This document shows, piece by piece, positions 33,894 through 43,757 of a DNA stretch of 64,000 bases. The notes under the pieces were generated by a model that saw only the letters and a list, made by a program, of their open reading frames with translations, did no database searches and was not told the origin of the DNA. Location: NCBI RefSeq assembly GCF_900105985.1, contig NZ_FNUB01000005.1, positions 1,674,001 through 1,738,000 of the forward strand, written 5' to 3'. Numbering within the stretch: position 1 is the first letter of the stretch; each line of letters opens with the position of its first letter. This stretch comes from Tenacibaculum sp. MAR_2010_89 (GTDB taxonomy: Bacteria; Bacteroidota; Bacteroidia; Flavobacteriales; Flavobacteriaceae). A program made the position numbers and the translations under genes.

Positions 33894-36800
33894 TTATTGA
33901 ACTATAATTTTCTTACTTAACTTTCCTAATTCAGTTGATAGCTCTACTACATATACTCCTGATGCAATTTCAGGAAGGGAAATAGTTGAAACACCATTAG
34001 TTCTGAATTTTTTAGTAGTAATTTTTTTACCAAGTATAGAGTAAACAGTTAAAGAAGCTTTTTCTGATTGTAATCCAGCTACTGTTAATTCATTTTTAGA
34101 AGATTTGTATATACTTACGTTTTCTAATAATTGATTAGTATCACTAGTACTTAACTTTTGAGAAGTTGTATGAATATAAAATTGACCTATACCTTCAGCA
34201 TCACTTTTAAGGCTAATAGTGTAGTTTTCTTTAGATAAATTAGTAAAAACATTGTTTGTTCTATCTTCTAAATACATGTCAATACCGCTAGGTAAATTAG
34301 TACCTTTAGCAGAGATTTCTATCGATTTTCCAGCTTTAGCTTTTAAACCAATAGGAACAACTATGTTTTCATAATCTTTATTTGGTAAAGCTTGAATAGC
34401 AAAATCAATACCTTTACTATCACTAACTAAATGAGTAAATGTTTTAAAGGTAGCGTTTGTACCTGTAAAAGTACCAACATCTGATCCTGGATCTAAACCT
34501 TTAGTTTTGTTTTCTATATATCTAATTTTTGTTGAAGATGTGTTTTTATCTTCAGTTACATTTAAAATTATCTCAGGATAACTTACAGAGTTACCTTTTA
34601 AAAATACATTACCAGTTTGATGTGTTTCCATAGCTTCCGTAAAGCTTACAGAAGTTCCACCTGCATCAGGAGCATGAACAAAAAATGCTTGTCCTGGTGC
34701 AATATAAAAAGCAGCATCATCAACAGTTTTTTCTACATAAGCCGAACCGTTCCATAAGTATAAACCAGCTCTTGAAGGATCAAGGTTACCAGCATCAATG
34801 TTTACTTTCAAAAAGTTATTAGTAGCATCAGCTGCATTACTAGCATGTAATGATGCAGTAAATGGGTTACCTACTAAATTCCATCTGTTTCCAGCTGGAT
34901 TATCACCACCATCCGTAATTAGGAAAGTTTTGTCAGTAGTATTTAGAGTACCTGAAAAATTTATGGTACCACCTGTACTTTTTTGTATTGAATACCCCTT
35001 ACCAACAGTAAATGTTCCTGCACTTGCAATATCATTTGATCCAGCTGCTGTAGTGTAGTGATTCCAACGAGAAGCGCTTACAACATTATTTACATAAGGA
35101 GCAATAGCATATTTGTTACCACTAGTACTTACATTTCCTGAAAAATCATTAATGTTTTTACCAGAAATTGGAGAAGCAACTAAATGCCAATTGGTAGATA
35201 AATATCGGTGATAATCAACATTGCTAATTCCCGTATGGTTTCCTTTAACAATTAAAGAACCATTGTTAGAAGCGTTAGATAATATGTTTAATGTACCATT
35301 TTGGTTAAGGTTTCCCTCAACTGTAATAGATTGACCGCTTAATATATTAAAAGATCCACCGATACTTATACTTAAATCGTTTATGGTAACATTACTAACA
35401 TCTAAATTAATAGTATTTGTGCCTACATTAACATTATCAGTACTAATAGGTAGCCTACCTAATGACCAGTTACTTGGTACAGACCAATTTCCGCTAGCAA
35501 CAGCATATGCATTTGTTTGATTTGATTCTGATGTAAAGTTCAAAGAAGTAGCATCAGAAATACCAGCATAATTATTATTAGCTGCATCTTTAAAAGCTGT
35601 ATTAGCTATTTGAATATAATACCCAGTATTTAAATCAAAATCAGAACTAGGATTAATTGTGGCAGTATTCGTACTTATAGTAACAGAAGCAGTTGTAACG
35701 TCTATCGTTTCAACAGTACTATTGTCTAATGATTTTTTGATAAGTATGTTACCAGTACCTTTGCTAATGTTTTCATTAAATGTTAATACTATATTTTGCG
35801 AAATAACAACTCCAGTAGCATCATCTGCTGGATTAGAGGATGTTAAATTAGGAGTAACTCCATCAATAACAATTGCTTTATTAGCACCTAATGAGTTAGC
35901 AGCACCAGGACTAGGTAATGTTAAAGAAGCATTATTCCCAGAAGCATCTTGAATACTAGTACCGGCAGTTAATGAATTTGTAGCTACATAATCTAAATCA
36001 GCAGTTACATCACCAGCTTGAACAGTATATGTAAATTGTAAAGTATTGGTTCCACTACCAGTTCCATTATAGTTTACAGTTCTATCGGTAGTTCCAGTTT
36101 CTAAAGTTATTTGAGGAGTTCCAGTAACAGTAACAACTTCTGAGAAAGTAACAGTAACTATAATATTATCTCCAGCTTTATAAGTTCCATTAGCTGTTGA
36201 AGAACTTACACTCGTTACAGTAGGAACAACTCCATCAATAACTAATGCTTTATTAGCACCTAAAGAATTTGCAGCTCCAGGGCTAGGTAAAGTTAAGGTA
36301 GCATCTTTACTACCAGAATCTTGAATACTAGTACCGGCAGTTAATGAATTTGTAGCAACATAATCTAAATCAGCACTTAAATCCCCAGCTTGAACAGTAT
36401 ACGTAAACTGTATCGTATTTGTTCCACTACCAGTTCCGTTGTAATTTACAGTTCTATCTGTAGTTCCAGTTTCTAAGGTTATTTGAGGAGTACCAGTAAC
36501 AGTAACTATTTCAGAGAAAGTAACGGTAACTATTACATTATCGCCAACTTTATAGGTACCATTGGCAGTTGAAGAACTTATACTTGTAACAGTTGGTGCT
36601 ACTGCATTTGAAATTACTGTAGTTGTATTGTTAGTATCTGTATCTGTATTATCATTTATAACTACAGTAAAAGTAGTTGTTTCAGATGTACTTGTTCTAT
36701 TATCAGTAGGATTAAAAGATAAAGCTCTAAGTTTTGCTTGCAAGTCAGCAGGTGAAGTACTAGCAATAGCATAAGGACCAGTACCAGTTAATCCAGTACC

Positions 36801-37553
36801 AGATAAAACACCTTTAGCATTAGTATCTAAAGTAATAGTTGCTGAAAGATTATCTCCGTCTGCATCTGTAGTTGTTATAGCAGAAAAAGGAGATACTGTA
36901 GCATTATCATTTACCGTTTGACCTGCAGACGTACCTGCTATTACTGGAGCTGTGTTTGAGACTGCAGCTACTATAACCATGCTATCTAATGACCAGCCTC
37001 CAATAAAGGGAGATGAAGGTGTTAATATTAATTCATCAATATCTGCAAAAGATCCTGTTGTTGGATTTGTTAAATCTACATTTATTAATGTATTGTGCCC
37101 TACTGTAATAGTTTTTGTTCCAACTTCTATTCCATCTTTTTTTCCTGATGCTGTAAATGATTGAGTTGTAGCTCCTGAGTTATATTCGTATGCAAAATCA
37201 AAACTTGTAATACCAATTTCACCACCAGAATCTGTAGATAAAGTTGATGAATTAGTTGTTCCTGAAGAATCACCTCCAAAAAATAAAGAAGCTTCTGCTC
37301 CTCCAGCTGTAGAATTTGTACCAGCTCCATTTCCTGATAATGCAAAAGCAATAATTCTTGAATTTGAAGAGGTCATAGATACATCAAATCCATTTAATAA
37401 AGCATTAGCACTTTGATCAGCACTTGGGTTTAAAGTATTGGCGAGAACTGTAGTTGAAGTTCCAAATTCCATAGTTCCTGGAGTTTGTCCATACAGTTGT
37501 TTTGATAATACAAACAGAAGGATTAATAGAAGTTTTAAGTAATAATGTTTCAT
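33894..37553 (-). CDS. type IX-secreted protein with tandem Ig/cadherin-like repeats
   Basis: This 1219-aa exported protein has a signal peptide (1-22, ending KQLYGQ). An N-terminal domain of about 180 residues and a cadherin-like repeat (200-315) are followed by two nearly identical 124-residue Ig-like repeats (GDNVIVTVTFSE, TPQITLETGTTDRTVNYNG), a Big_5-like segment (NPADDATGVVISQNIVLTF) and a second half homologous to 30550-33531 (NWHLVASPISGK). It ends with a type IX sorting domain (ASLTVYSILGKKI, SGVYVVELSTELG). It is probably a surface adhesin or matrix protein. The nearly identical repeats suggest recent duplication and possible length variation. Confidence 0.88.
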   Translation of the reverse strand: MKHYYLKLLLILLFVLSKQLYGQTPGTMEFGTSTTVLANTLNPSADQSANALLNGFDVSMTSSNSRIIAFALSGNGAGTNSTAGGAEASLFFGGDSSGTTNSSTLSTDSGGEIGITSFDFAYEYNSGATTQSFTASGKKDGIEVGTKTITVGHNTLINVDLTNPTTGSFADIDELILTPSSPFIGGWSLDSMVIVAAVSNTAPVIAGTSAGQTVNDNATVSPFSAITTTDADGDNLSATITLDTNAKGVLSGTGLTGTGPYAIASTSPADLQAKLRALSFNPTDNRTSTSETTTFTVVINDNTDTDTNNTTTVISNAVAPTVTSISSSTANGTYKVGDNVIVTVTFSEIVTVTGTPQITLETGTTDRTVNYNGTGSGTNTIQFTYTVQAGDLSADLDYVATNSLTAGTSIQDSGSKDATLTLPSPGAANSLGANKALVIDGVVPTVTSVSSSTANGTYKAGDNIIVTVTFSEVVTVTGTPQITLETGTTDRTVNYNGTGSGTNTLQFTYTVQAGDVTADLDYVATNSLTAGTSIQDASGNNASLTLPSPGAANSLGANKAIVIDGVTPNLTSSNPADDATGVVISQNIVLTFNENISKGTGNILIKKSLDNSTVETIDVTTASVTISTNTATINPSSDFDLNTGYYIQIANTAFKDAANNNYAGISDATSLNFTSESNQTNAYAVASGNWSVPSNWSLGRLPISTDNVNVGTNTINLDVSNVTINDLSISIGGSFNILSGQSITVEGNLNQNGTLNILSNASNNGSLIVKGNHTGISNVDYHRYLSTNWHLVASPISGKNINDFSGNVSTSGNKYAIAPYVNNVVSASRWNHYTTAAGSNDIASAGTFTVGKGYSIQKSTGGTINFSGTLNTTDKTFLITDGGDNPAGNRWNLVGNPFTASLHASNAADATNNFLKVNIDAGNLDPSRAGLYLWNGSAYVEKTVDDAAFYIAPGQAFFVHAPDAGGTSVSFTEAMETHQTGNVFLKGNSVSYPEIILNVTEDKNTSSTKIRYIENKTKGLDPGSDVGTFTGTNATFKTFTHLVSDSKGIDFAIQALPNKDYENIVVPIGLKAKAGKSIEISAKGTNLPSGIDMYLEDRTNNVFTNLSKENYTISLKSDAEGIGQFYIHTTSQKLSTSDTNQLLENVSIYKSSKNELTVAGLQSEKASLTVYSILGKKITTKKFRTNGVSTISLPEIASGVYVVELSTELGKLSKKIIVQ
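35861..36604 (-). repeat. tandem 372-bp coding repeat (two copies)
   Basis: Units 35861-36232 and 36233-36604 lie head to tail in frame and encode the two 124-aa Ig-like modules. Many stretches are identical at DNA level, differing mainly at third codon positions. They are candidates for RecA-dependent expansion or contraction. Confidence 0.8.
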
Positions 37554-37649
37554 TATTTATTATGTGTTTGGTTAAGTTTTTTAAATATAATAAAAACTAT
37601 TTGATATATAGTAACTTAGAATTAATTTATAAGAGATTTTTGTGTAAAA

Positions 37650-37673
37650 ACTCTAATGAAAATTCATTAGAGT
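37650..37673 (-). terminator. rho-independent terminator after the tail-collar gene
   Basis: ACTCTAATGAA (37650-37660) pairs with TTCATTAGAGT (37663-37673); on the minus strand TTTTT follows. It is 33 bp after the stop at 37706. Confidence 0.75.
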
Positions 37674-37705
37674 CTTAGTTTGAAAAAAAATATAAATTTA
37701 ACTTT

Positions 37706-38302
37706 TTAATTTCTTGAAGGAAACACACCTTGAAGAGCTATAATATAATTTGTTGTTAAATATGGTTGCATATTATTGTGTGCTTGGTTTCCTCCATTGT
37801 TTAAAATGTTTAAACCAGCATTCCCACTTAAGGTTTGCCCGTTTACAACATTTCCTGCAGTAGGTGGGCCAAAAGATTTTACTTTTGTAGCACTTAGACC
37901 ACTACCATATTCAGCGGCAGCAGGGACATCTCCAGCTTGAGGAGTTTCGTTTACTGCAGCACTAGTACTTAATTGTACATGTTGGTCAGTTGCTCCGTTG
38001 TTACTTGTTAAGTGATTATGCGAAGGCATTTCAAGAGTTGTTAACGTATGTACTTCTTGACCACTTCTTGATCCTAATCTACGATCAGATAATCCTGGTC
38101 CACGACCTGAACTAATTGCAGCTCTACCACGTAAATCTGGTAATGCAAATGTTGTCCTTCCATCTCCTCCATAAATTGTTCCTAAAATAGAAAATAAAGC
38201 AGAGTTTTGTGCTATGGGTAATAATTGACCTTCACATAAAGCCCAACCTCTTGGAGCAAAATTTCCTCCGAATAATACGATTTGTCCTAAAAATGGATCC
38301 AT
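37706..38302 (-). CDS. phage-tail-collar-domain protein (Mdp-like)
   Basis: This 198-aa protein opens with the conserved tail-collar pattern DPFLGQIVLFGGNFAPRGWA, followed by CEGQLLPIAQNSALFSILG, TFALPDLRGRAAI and the metal-site-like EMPSHNH. It ends in a Gly/Asn-rich head and YIIALQGVFPSRN. Free-standing proteins of this type (microcystin-dependent-protein-like) are common in Bacteroidota next to large secreted proteins and need not be prophage. It lacks a signal peptide. It lies upstream of the T9SS gene on the same strand, with 150 bp and a terminator between. Confidence 0.85.
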   Translation of the reverse strand: MDPFLGQIVLFGGNFAPRGWALCEGQLLPIAQNSALFSILGTIYGGDGRTTFALPDLRGRAAISSGRGPGLSDRRLGSRSGQEVHTLTTLEMPSHNHLTSNNGATDQHVQLSTSAAVNETPQAGDVPAAAEYGSGLSATKVKSFGPPTAGNVVNGQTLSGNAGLNILNNGGNQAHNNMQPYLTTNYIIALQGVFPSRN

Positions 38303-38787
38303 AATAATAAAATTTAGTAGTTAATATTTAATTTAAAATTGTTAATACCATACAGAGACAAATTATAATAGGTTGTCCTGCTAATCATAATCCATACAAA
38401 AAGGTATAGATTTTAAGAGTCTTATTTAAAGTGAGTTATTTAGTTTTCTTATCTCAAATGTAGGAATAGACTTTTCTAATTTTTGCAAATAAGACCTAAG
38501 TGATATTTATTGAGGCGTAAGTGTATTATTTTTTGGAATATGTGTGATTTCATGTTTTTTGCTTTAAGCAAAGGAAGAAATTTTCAAAGCAAATTTTTAT
38601 TTTTTGTGAAGTTTGAGCTCTTTTTTGTGAAGTTGTATAACATTAAACTATTTCTGTGTTATTATAAGGAATTAAGAAAGTGTTTAATTTATAAAAACAT
38701 CTTGTATTTATTGAGGTTTAAGCTCCATGCTATTGAATAACAATTAATAAAAGAGTTGAATGATATTAATAAAAAGGGAAAGGCGTA
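38303..38787. other. 485-bp intergenic region, no supported gene
   Basis: The region is very A/T-rich. It contains a 76-codon plus frame (38510-38740) of low complexity (Phe, Lys, Leu, Cys), which I do not accept as a gene. No strong hairpin or consensus promoter stands out. It separates the tail-collar gene start from the end of trkH. Confidence 0.4.
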
Positions 38788-40287
38788 TTAGTTTTTTCTC
38801 CAGAAAAAAGGAGTTAATAATATTAAAACTGTAAAAAGTTCTAAACGACCAATAAGCATTAAAAATGAACAGAACCATTTTGCACCAACTGATAAATGAG
38901 AAAAATTATCAACAGGGCTAACAGAGCCAATAGCAGGCCCTATGTTCCCCAAAGAAGAAGCACAAGCACCTAAGGCAGATTTAATATCTAAGCCTAAAAA
39001 TGCTAGAATAACTGTTCCTAGAATAAAAATTAGCATGTATAAAACAAAGAAAGATAGAATGTTGAATACAATGGTCTGACTAACTGCTTTACCATCATAA
39101 CGAACAGGTATAATGGCATTTGGGTGTAATGATTTTTTAAATTCTAAAAAGCTACTTTTAAGTAGAATAATATGACGTACTATTTTTACACCACCAGAAG
39201 TTGATCCGGCAGACCCTCCTAAGAAAAATAACGAAAAGAATATTGCCGTAATAAAAAAGTTCCACATGGTAAAATCGGCAGTTACAAAACCTGTAGTTGT
39301 AATTACTGAAATAACAGAGAAAAATGAATGACGAAAAGCACTTTCTACTTTTCCAAATACCATTGGGTGTTCAATACTAGTATTTAAATTATGATCTTGA
39401 AAAAAGATGATAGTTACTGCAATAATTGTTGAAATACCTATTACACTAAATAAATAATATTTGAATTCTTCGTTTTGTAAAACTTTTTGAATTTTTCCTT
39501 TTAAAGCAAAATAAGTAAGTACAAAGTTAGTACCAGCTATAAACATAAATATAGCTATAATGTATTGTATAATAGGCATGTTATTATAATAAGCTACACT
39601 AGAGTTCTTTGTTGAAAAACCTCCAGTACTTACAGTAGCCATGGCATGGTTAATGGCATCAAACCAAGTCATACCAGCAACTTTTAATAATATAAATTCA
39701 ACAAATGTTAAAAGAACATAAATTAACCACAAGCGTTTAGCTGTATCAGTTATTCTAGGGTGTAATTTATCAGCAGAAGGACCAGGAGCTTCAGCCATAA
39801 ATAATTGCATTCCTCCTATACCCAATAGCGGAAGAATAGCTATGGTAAGTACTATAATTCCCATACCACCAATCCAATGTGTTGCACTTCGCCAAAAAAG
39901 AATTCCTTTTGGCATAGATTCAATGTCTGTTAATATGGAAGATCCAGTTGTTGAATACCCAGAAATAGTTTCAAAAAAAGCATCAGGAATTGACGAAATA
40001 GCACCAGATAATAAGTAAGGAAGCATTCCAGTACATGACAATGTTAACCATCCTAAAGTAACAATTAGATATCCTTCTTTTTTTTGAATTTTTTTTGAAT
40101 TAGGCTTGTTAAAGAAAAAAAGTAAAAGCCCAATTGCAACGGTTATTATTCCTGCATTTAAAATTCCTAAAACAGCATTTTCATTATGGTATAAGCTAAA
40201 AGGGATGGCAAGCCACATAAACAAGCCATTTAAAACAGCAGTTATACCTAAAAAACGATAAATAAGTTTAAAGTTAAGATTTTCCAT
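38788..40287 (-). CDS. trkH: Trk-type potassium uptake membrane subunit
   Basis: This 499-aa inner-membrane protein is counted from ATG 40285-40287 (MENLNFKLIYRF), which overlaps the trkA stop. The longer frame begins 15 codons earlier inside trkA and is unlikely. Four M1-P-M2 repeats are visible with the selectivity-filter glycines in YSTTGSS, VSTGGFST, TTTGFVT and SLGNIGP. It has about ten helices. It imports K+ with TrkA as the cytoplasmic gating ring. The start/stop overlap suggests translational coupling with trkA. Confidence 0.93.
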   Translation of the reverse strand: MENLNFKLIYRFLGITAVLNGLFMWLAIPFSLYHNENAVLGILNAGIITVAIGLLLFFFNKPNSKKIQKKEGYLIVTLGWLTLSCTGMLPYLLSGAISSIPDAFFETISGYSTTGSSILTDIESMPKGILFWRSATHWIGGMGIIVLTIAILPLLGIGGMQLFMAEAPGPSADKLHPRITDTAKRLWLIYVLLTFVEFILLKVAGMTWFDAINHAMATVSTGGFSTKNSSVAYYNNMPIIQYIIAIFMFIAGTNFVLTYFALKGKIQKVLQNEEFKYYLFSVIGISTIIAVTIIFFQDHNLNTSIEHPMVFGKVESAFRHSFFSVISVITTTGFVTADFTMWNFFITAIFFSLFFLGGSAGSTSGGVKIVRHIILLKSSFLEFKKSLHPNAIIPVRYDGKAVSQTIVFNILSFFVLYMLIFILGTVILAFLGLDIKSALGACASSLGNIGPAIGSVSPVDNFSHLSVGAKWFCSFLMLIGRLELFTVLILLTPFFWRKN

Positions 40288-41633
40288 TAGTTGAATAAAT
40301 CTTCTACAATTGATATTGCTTCTGGTAAACAAAACACAATAGCTTTGTCACCACTTTTTAGTTGAAAATCACCAAAAGACATTAACGCTTTTCCATCTCT
40401 AATTACACCTCCAATAATGGCTTCTCTAGGGAAACGTAGCTCTTTTACTACTTTTCTTGTAACTCTTGCATTTGGTTGAACTTCAAATTCAAAAACTTCC
40501 GCATCAATATTATGTAAATTAGCTAATGCTAAAATTTCACCTTTACGGATATGGCGAAAAATATTACTAGCCGCAATTAATTTTTTATTAATTAGTGTGT
40601 CAATACCAATAGTTTGAGAAATATTAATATAATCCATATTTTCAACTAAAGCCACTGTCTTTTTTACTCCTTTTGATTTAGCTACTAAACAAGACATGAT
40701 ATTTGTTTCAGAATCACCAGTAACAGCAACAAAAGCATCCATTTCTCGAATGTTTTCTTCTTCAAGGAGTTCTAAATCTCTTCCATCTCCATTAATAACA
40801 AGTGTGTTTCTAAGATTTTCAGCTAATTGTAAAGCTTTTTCTTTTTTACGCTCAATTAATTTTACTTTAAAATTATCAATACATAAATTCCTTGCTGTTT
40901 TTTCTCCAATACTACTACCACCAAGAATCATTACATTATTAATATCAACATGTTCTTTTCCTATAATAGGATGTAACTTTTCAATACTATAGCTGGGTAC
41001 AGAAAAATAAACTTGATCATTCATTTTATATACAGTATCACCACGAGGAATAATAGTTTGTGCTATTCCTTCTCTTTTTATGGCAATAGTAATAAAATCA
41101 ACTAGGCAATATTTCTCTTTAACTTCTTTAACTGTTAAATCTAAAATAGGAGACTTATAACCTAAAGTTGTTCCCATTATATTGAAAACACCATTTTCAA
41201 AAGCTACTGTGTCATTAAAAGAAGATTGATTTAAAAGAAGTTTAATTTCTTTAGCAGCCAACTCCTCAGGAGAAATCATAAAGTCTACACCATAATCTTT
41301 AAAGTTGATAACATCATTATTTAAAAATTCTGGGTTGTTTATTCTAGCAATAGTTTTTTTAACGCCTAAGGCTTTACCAATAACAGAGATTGTAAAATTT
41401 GTATTTTGACTTTCAGTTACAGCTAATAAAAGATCTGCAGAGTTGATACCAATCTCTTTCAGTAATTTAATAGAAGTAGCATCACCTTTTTTGGTAATAA
41501 CATCTAAATGATTATTGATGTAATTAAGTTTGTCTCCGTCAAAATCGATTACATAAGTATCTTGAGACTCATAAGAAAGTAATTTAGCCAAATGAAAACC
41601 TACGTCTCCAGCCCCGGCTATGATAATCTTCAT
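40287..41633 (-). CDS. trkA: Trk potassium transporter regulatory subunit, NAD-binding
   Basis: This 448-aa cytoplasmic protein has two RCK units. Each has an N-terminal Rossmann domain (GAGDVGFHLAKLLSYE at about 7-22; GGSSIGEKTARNL at about 235-247) followed by a TrkA_C domain (about 140-220 and 365-445). It binds NAD(H)/nucleotides and gates TrkH. It is the first gene of the trkA-trkH pair and has a good promoter at 41659-41690; its 5' end faces radC. Confidence 0.93.
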   Translation of the reverse strand: MKIIIAGAGDVGFHLAKLLSYESQDTYVIDFDGDKLNYINNHLDVITKKGDATSIKLLKEIGINSADLLLAVTESQNTNFTISVIGKALGVKKTIARINNPEFLNNDVINFKDYGVDFMISPEELAAKEIKLLLNQSSFNDTVAFENGVFNIMGTTLGYKSPILDLTVKEVKEKYCLVDFITIAIKREGIAQTIIPRGDTVYKMNDQVYFSVPSYSIEKLHPIIGKEHVDINNVMILGGSSIGEKTARNLCIDNFKVKLIERKKEKALQLAENLRNTLVINGDGRDLELLEEENIREMDAFVAVTGDSETNIMSCLVAKSKGVKKTVALVENMDYINISQTIGIDTLINKKLIAASNIFRHIRKGEILALANLHNIDAEVFEFEVQPNARVTRKVVKELRFPREAIIGGVIRDGKALMSFGDFQLKSGDKAIVFCLPEAISIVEDLFN

Positions 41634-41658
41634 ATTTAAAATTAAAAAAGATAGAGTA

Positions 41659-41690
41659 CAAAGATACTGTGCTTGGTTGGGTTGTGCAAA
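41659..41690 (-). promoter_or_regulatory. flavobacterial promoter of trkA-trkH
   Basis: On the minus strand TTTG (41687-41690), 20 bases, then TATCTTTG (41659-41666) match TTTG-N17-23-TAnnTTTG exactly. The start codon is 25 bp further on. Confidence 0.7.
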
Positions 41691-41730
41691 AAATGATTTA
41701 TATTTATCATTAAAAAGAAAAATTGCACAA
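41682..41730. promoter_or_regulatory. spaced inverted repeat in the trkA-radC divergent region
   Basis: TTGTGCAA (41682-41689) and TTGCACAA (41723-41730) are perfect inverses 33 bp apart. The right copy ends on the A of the radC ATG and the left overlaps the trkA -33 element. Between them lies AATGAT...ATCATT. This could be a looping operator for the divergent pair. Confidence 0.4.
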
Positions 41731-42416
41731 TGAAAAAATTAGCTATAAAATCTTGGTCTCAAGATGATAGACCTCGTGAAAAACTATTGTTAAAAGGAAA
41801 AAATACATTATCAGATGCTGAGCTTATTGCGATATTAATAAGTTCTGGTAATAGAGAAGAAAGCGCAGTAGATTTATCTAAAAGAATATTACAATCAGTA
41901 GGGAATAATCTCAATAATTTATCAAAATTATCCATTGAAGAGTTAATGCACTTTAAAGGAATAGGGGAGGCAAAAGCTACAACTATTGTTACTGCATTAG
42001 AATTTGGTAAAAGAAAACAATTTGAAAAAAAACAACAAATAAGTAAAATAACATCTTCATTTGATGTTGCAAAAATAATGCAACCTATAATAGGAGATTT
42101 GGAACACGAAGAATTTTGGGTGTTGTATTTAAATAATTCAAATAAAATTTTAGCAAACCATCAAATAAGCAAAGGTGGGTTAACTGCTACTTTAGTTGAT
42201 GTTCGAATTATATTTAAAAAAGCATTGGAACTTTTTGCCGTTGGGTTAATATTGTGTCATAATCATCCGTCAGGTAAATTAATACCAAGCAATTCAGATA
42301 TTGAATTAACAAAAAAAATAAAGAAAGCAACTTTTACATTAGACTTAAAATTATTAGATCATTTAATAATTACTGAAAAAGCGTATTTTAGCTTTGCAGA
42401 TGAGGGAGTTTTATAA
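41730..42416 (+). CDS. radC: RadC-family JAMM-domain protein
   Basis: This 228-aa protein has a helix-hairpin-helix at about 70-85 (FKGIGEAKA) and a C-terminal MPN/JAMM domain (about 105-228) with the metal motif HNHPSG at 177-182 and Asp190 (PSNSD). The family was once linked to recombination repair; its real activity is unsettled. This is the full-length chromosomal type rather than the short mobile-element type. It is divergent from trkA. Confidence 0.92.
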   Translation: MKKLAIKSWSQDDRPREKLLLKGKNTLSDAELIAILISSGNREESAVDLSKRILQSVGNNLNNLSKLSIEELMHFKGIGEAKATTIVTALEFGKRKQFEKKQQISKITSSFDVAKIMQPIIGDLEHEEFWVLYLNNSNKILANHQISKGGLTATLVDVRIIFKKALELFAVGLILCHNHPSGKLIPSNSDIELTKKIKKATFTLDLKLLDHLIITEKAYFSFADEGVL

Positions 42417-42452
42417 AAAACTTAAAACTTTGCTACTTATAAAATTATAAAA

Positions 42453-43757
42453 ATGCTTTTAATTTATACGCATAAGATTACTCCTAGGGTTAGATATACT
42501 TTTAAACACATCATAACCCGTGTATTACAAATACCTATAAGTTTTACAAATAAAGTTGAAGAATTTGTAGCACATAATGGACCTAAATTTTCATACACTA
42601 AAGTAGCATTAGGAAAAGAATTTTTTATTAAAAGTCACGATTTACTTTTTCAGCAAGGAATAAGAGATGTAGAAATACACATGCAAAAATGGAAAGGAGT
42701 TCCTTGTTTTTTCTTACAAGGAGACAAATCAAATATACCTTTTGATATATTTTCAGCAAGCTTTTATTTAATTACTCGTTATGAAGAATATTTACCTCAT
42801 ATAAAAGATAAACATGGACGGTTTGAAGCAGCAGAAAGTATAGCTTTTAAATATAAGTTTTTAGAAAAACCACTTATTGATATTTGGTCGTACATGTTTT
42901 TAGAAGAATTGAAACAACGTTTTCCTGAATATAAATATAGTTCAAGAAAATATAGTTTCATTTCTACAATTGACGTTGATAATGCTTTTGCATATAAACA
43001 TAAAAGTTTTGTTAGAACTGTAGGTGGTTTTTTTAAAGATGCATATCAGTTAAAAGTTTTTAATTTATGGGATAGGTTTAGTATTCGTTTTAATATTAAA
43101 AAAGATCCATTTGATACATTTCAGAAAATTATTGATTTAAAAAAACAACATGATATAAGAACGCTTTTCTTTTTTTTAATAGCTGATTATACAACATTTG
43201 ACACTAATGTTTCTGCTTCAAAAACTAAATTTAAATTATTAATTAAAAACATGGTAGACTATGCAAGAGTAGGTTTGCATCCTTCCTATTATACAATGAA
43301 TGATTTAGCGATGCTAAAAAAAGAAAAAGAACGATTGGAAGCTATAACCAATATGCCTATTAAACGATCAAGGCAACATTATTTACGTTTTTCATTGCCT
43401 GATACTTACCAGAAACTAATTGATTTAGAAATAGAGGAAGATTATTCAATGGGGTATGCAAGCCATGCAGGATTTAGAGCAAGTACTTGTACACCATTTT
43501 ATTTTTACGATATTGATTTTGAAATACAAACACCATTAAAAGTTTTTCCTTTTGCTGTTATGGATACTACGTTAAATGATTATATGAAATTAACTCCTAA
43601 ACAAGCTCTAGGTAAAATTAGAGATTTAAAAAATGAAGTAAAAAGAGTAAATGGTGTTTTTATAACATTGTTTCATAATGAAAGTTTAAGTGGGTATCAA
43701 CGTTGGAGAGGGTGGAGTAGGTTGTATGATTCTATGTTAAAAATAGTAAAAGCTTAA
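42453..43757 (+). CDS. polysaccharide-deacetylase-like protein
   Basis: This 434-aa cytoplasmic or peripheral protein has an N-terminal region (1-150) of the type seen in Bacteroidota deacetylase-like proteins of polysaccharide clusters. A NodB-like barrel follows: FISTIDVDNAFAYKHK contains the Asp-Asp-like metal site, and further on VGLHPSYYT and RSRQHYLRF; FITLFHNESLSGYQRW is near the end. Deacetylation of a sugar in surface glycan synthesis is the likely role; the substrate is unknown. It overlaps the next gene by one base (TAATG), indicating coupling. Confidence 0.78.
   Translation: MLLIYTHKITPRVRYTFKHIITRVLQIPISFTNKVEEFVAHNGPKFSYTKVALGKEFFIKSHDLLFQQGIRDVEIHMQKWKGVPCFFLQGDKSNIPFDIFSASFYLITRYEEYLPHIKDKHGRFEAAESIAFKYKFLEKPLIDIWSYMFLEELKQRFPEYKYSSRKYSFISTIDVDNAFAYKHKSFVRTVGGFFKDAYQLKVFNLWDRFSIRFNIKKDPFDTFQKIIDLKKQHDIRTLFFFLIADYTTFDTNVSASKTKFKLLIKNMVDYARVGLHPSYYTMNDLAMLKKEKERLEAITNMPIKRSRQHYLRFSLPDTYQKLIDLEIEEDYSMGYASHAGFRASTCTPFYFYDIDFEIQTPLKVFPFAVMDTTLNDYMKLTPKQALGKIRDLKNEVKRVNGVFITLFHNESLSGYQRWRGWSRLYDSMLKIVKA

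Noticed and set aside
33894..37553. Several long antisense frames within the T9SS genes
   Set aside because: They mirror Ser/Thr/Val-rich repeat coding and have no independent signals.
320..38302. Prophage remnant suggested by tail-fibre-like and tail-collar-like genes
   Set aside because: No capsid, terminase, portal, lysis or tail-tube genes accompany them, and both families are common as free-standing surface proteins in Bacteroidota.
38510..38740. 76-codon plus-strand frame in the trkH-tail collar gap
   Set aside because: Low-complexity Phe/Lys/Leu/Cys composition typical of chance frames in A/T-rich DNA; no ribosome-binding or promoter support.
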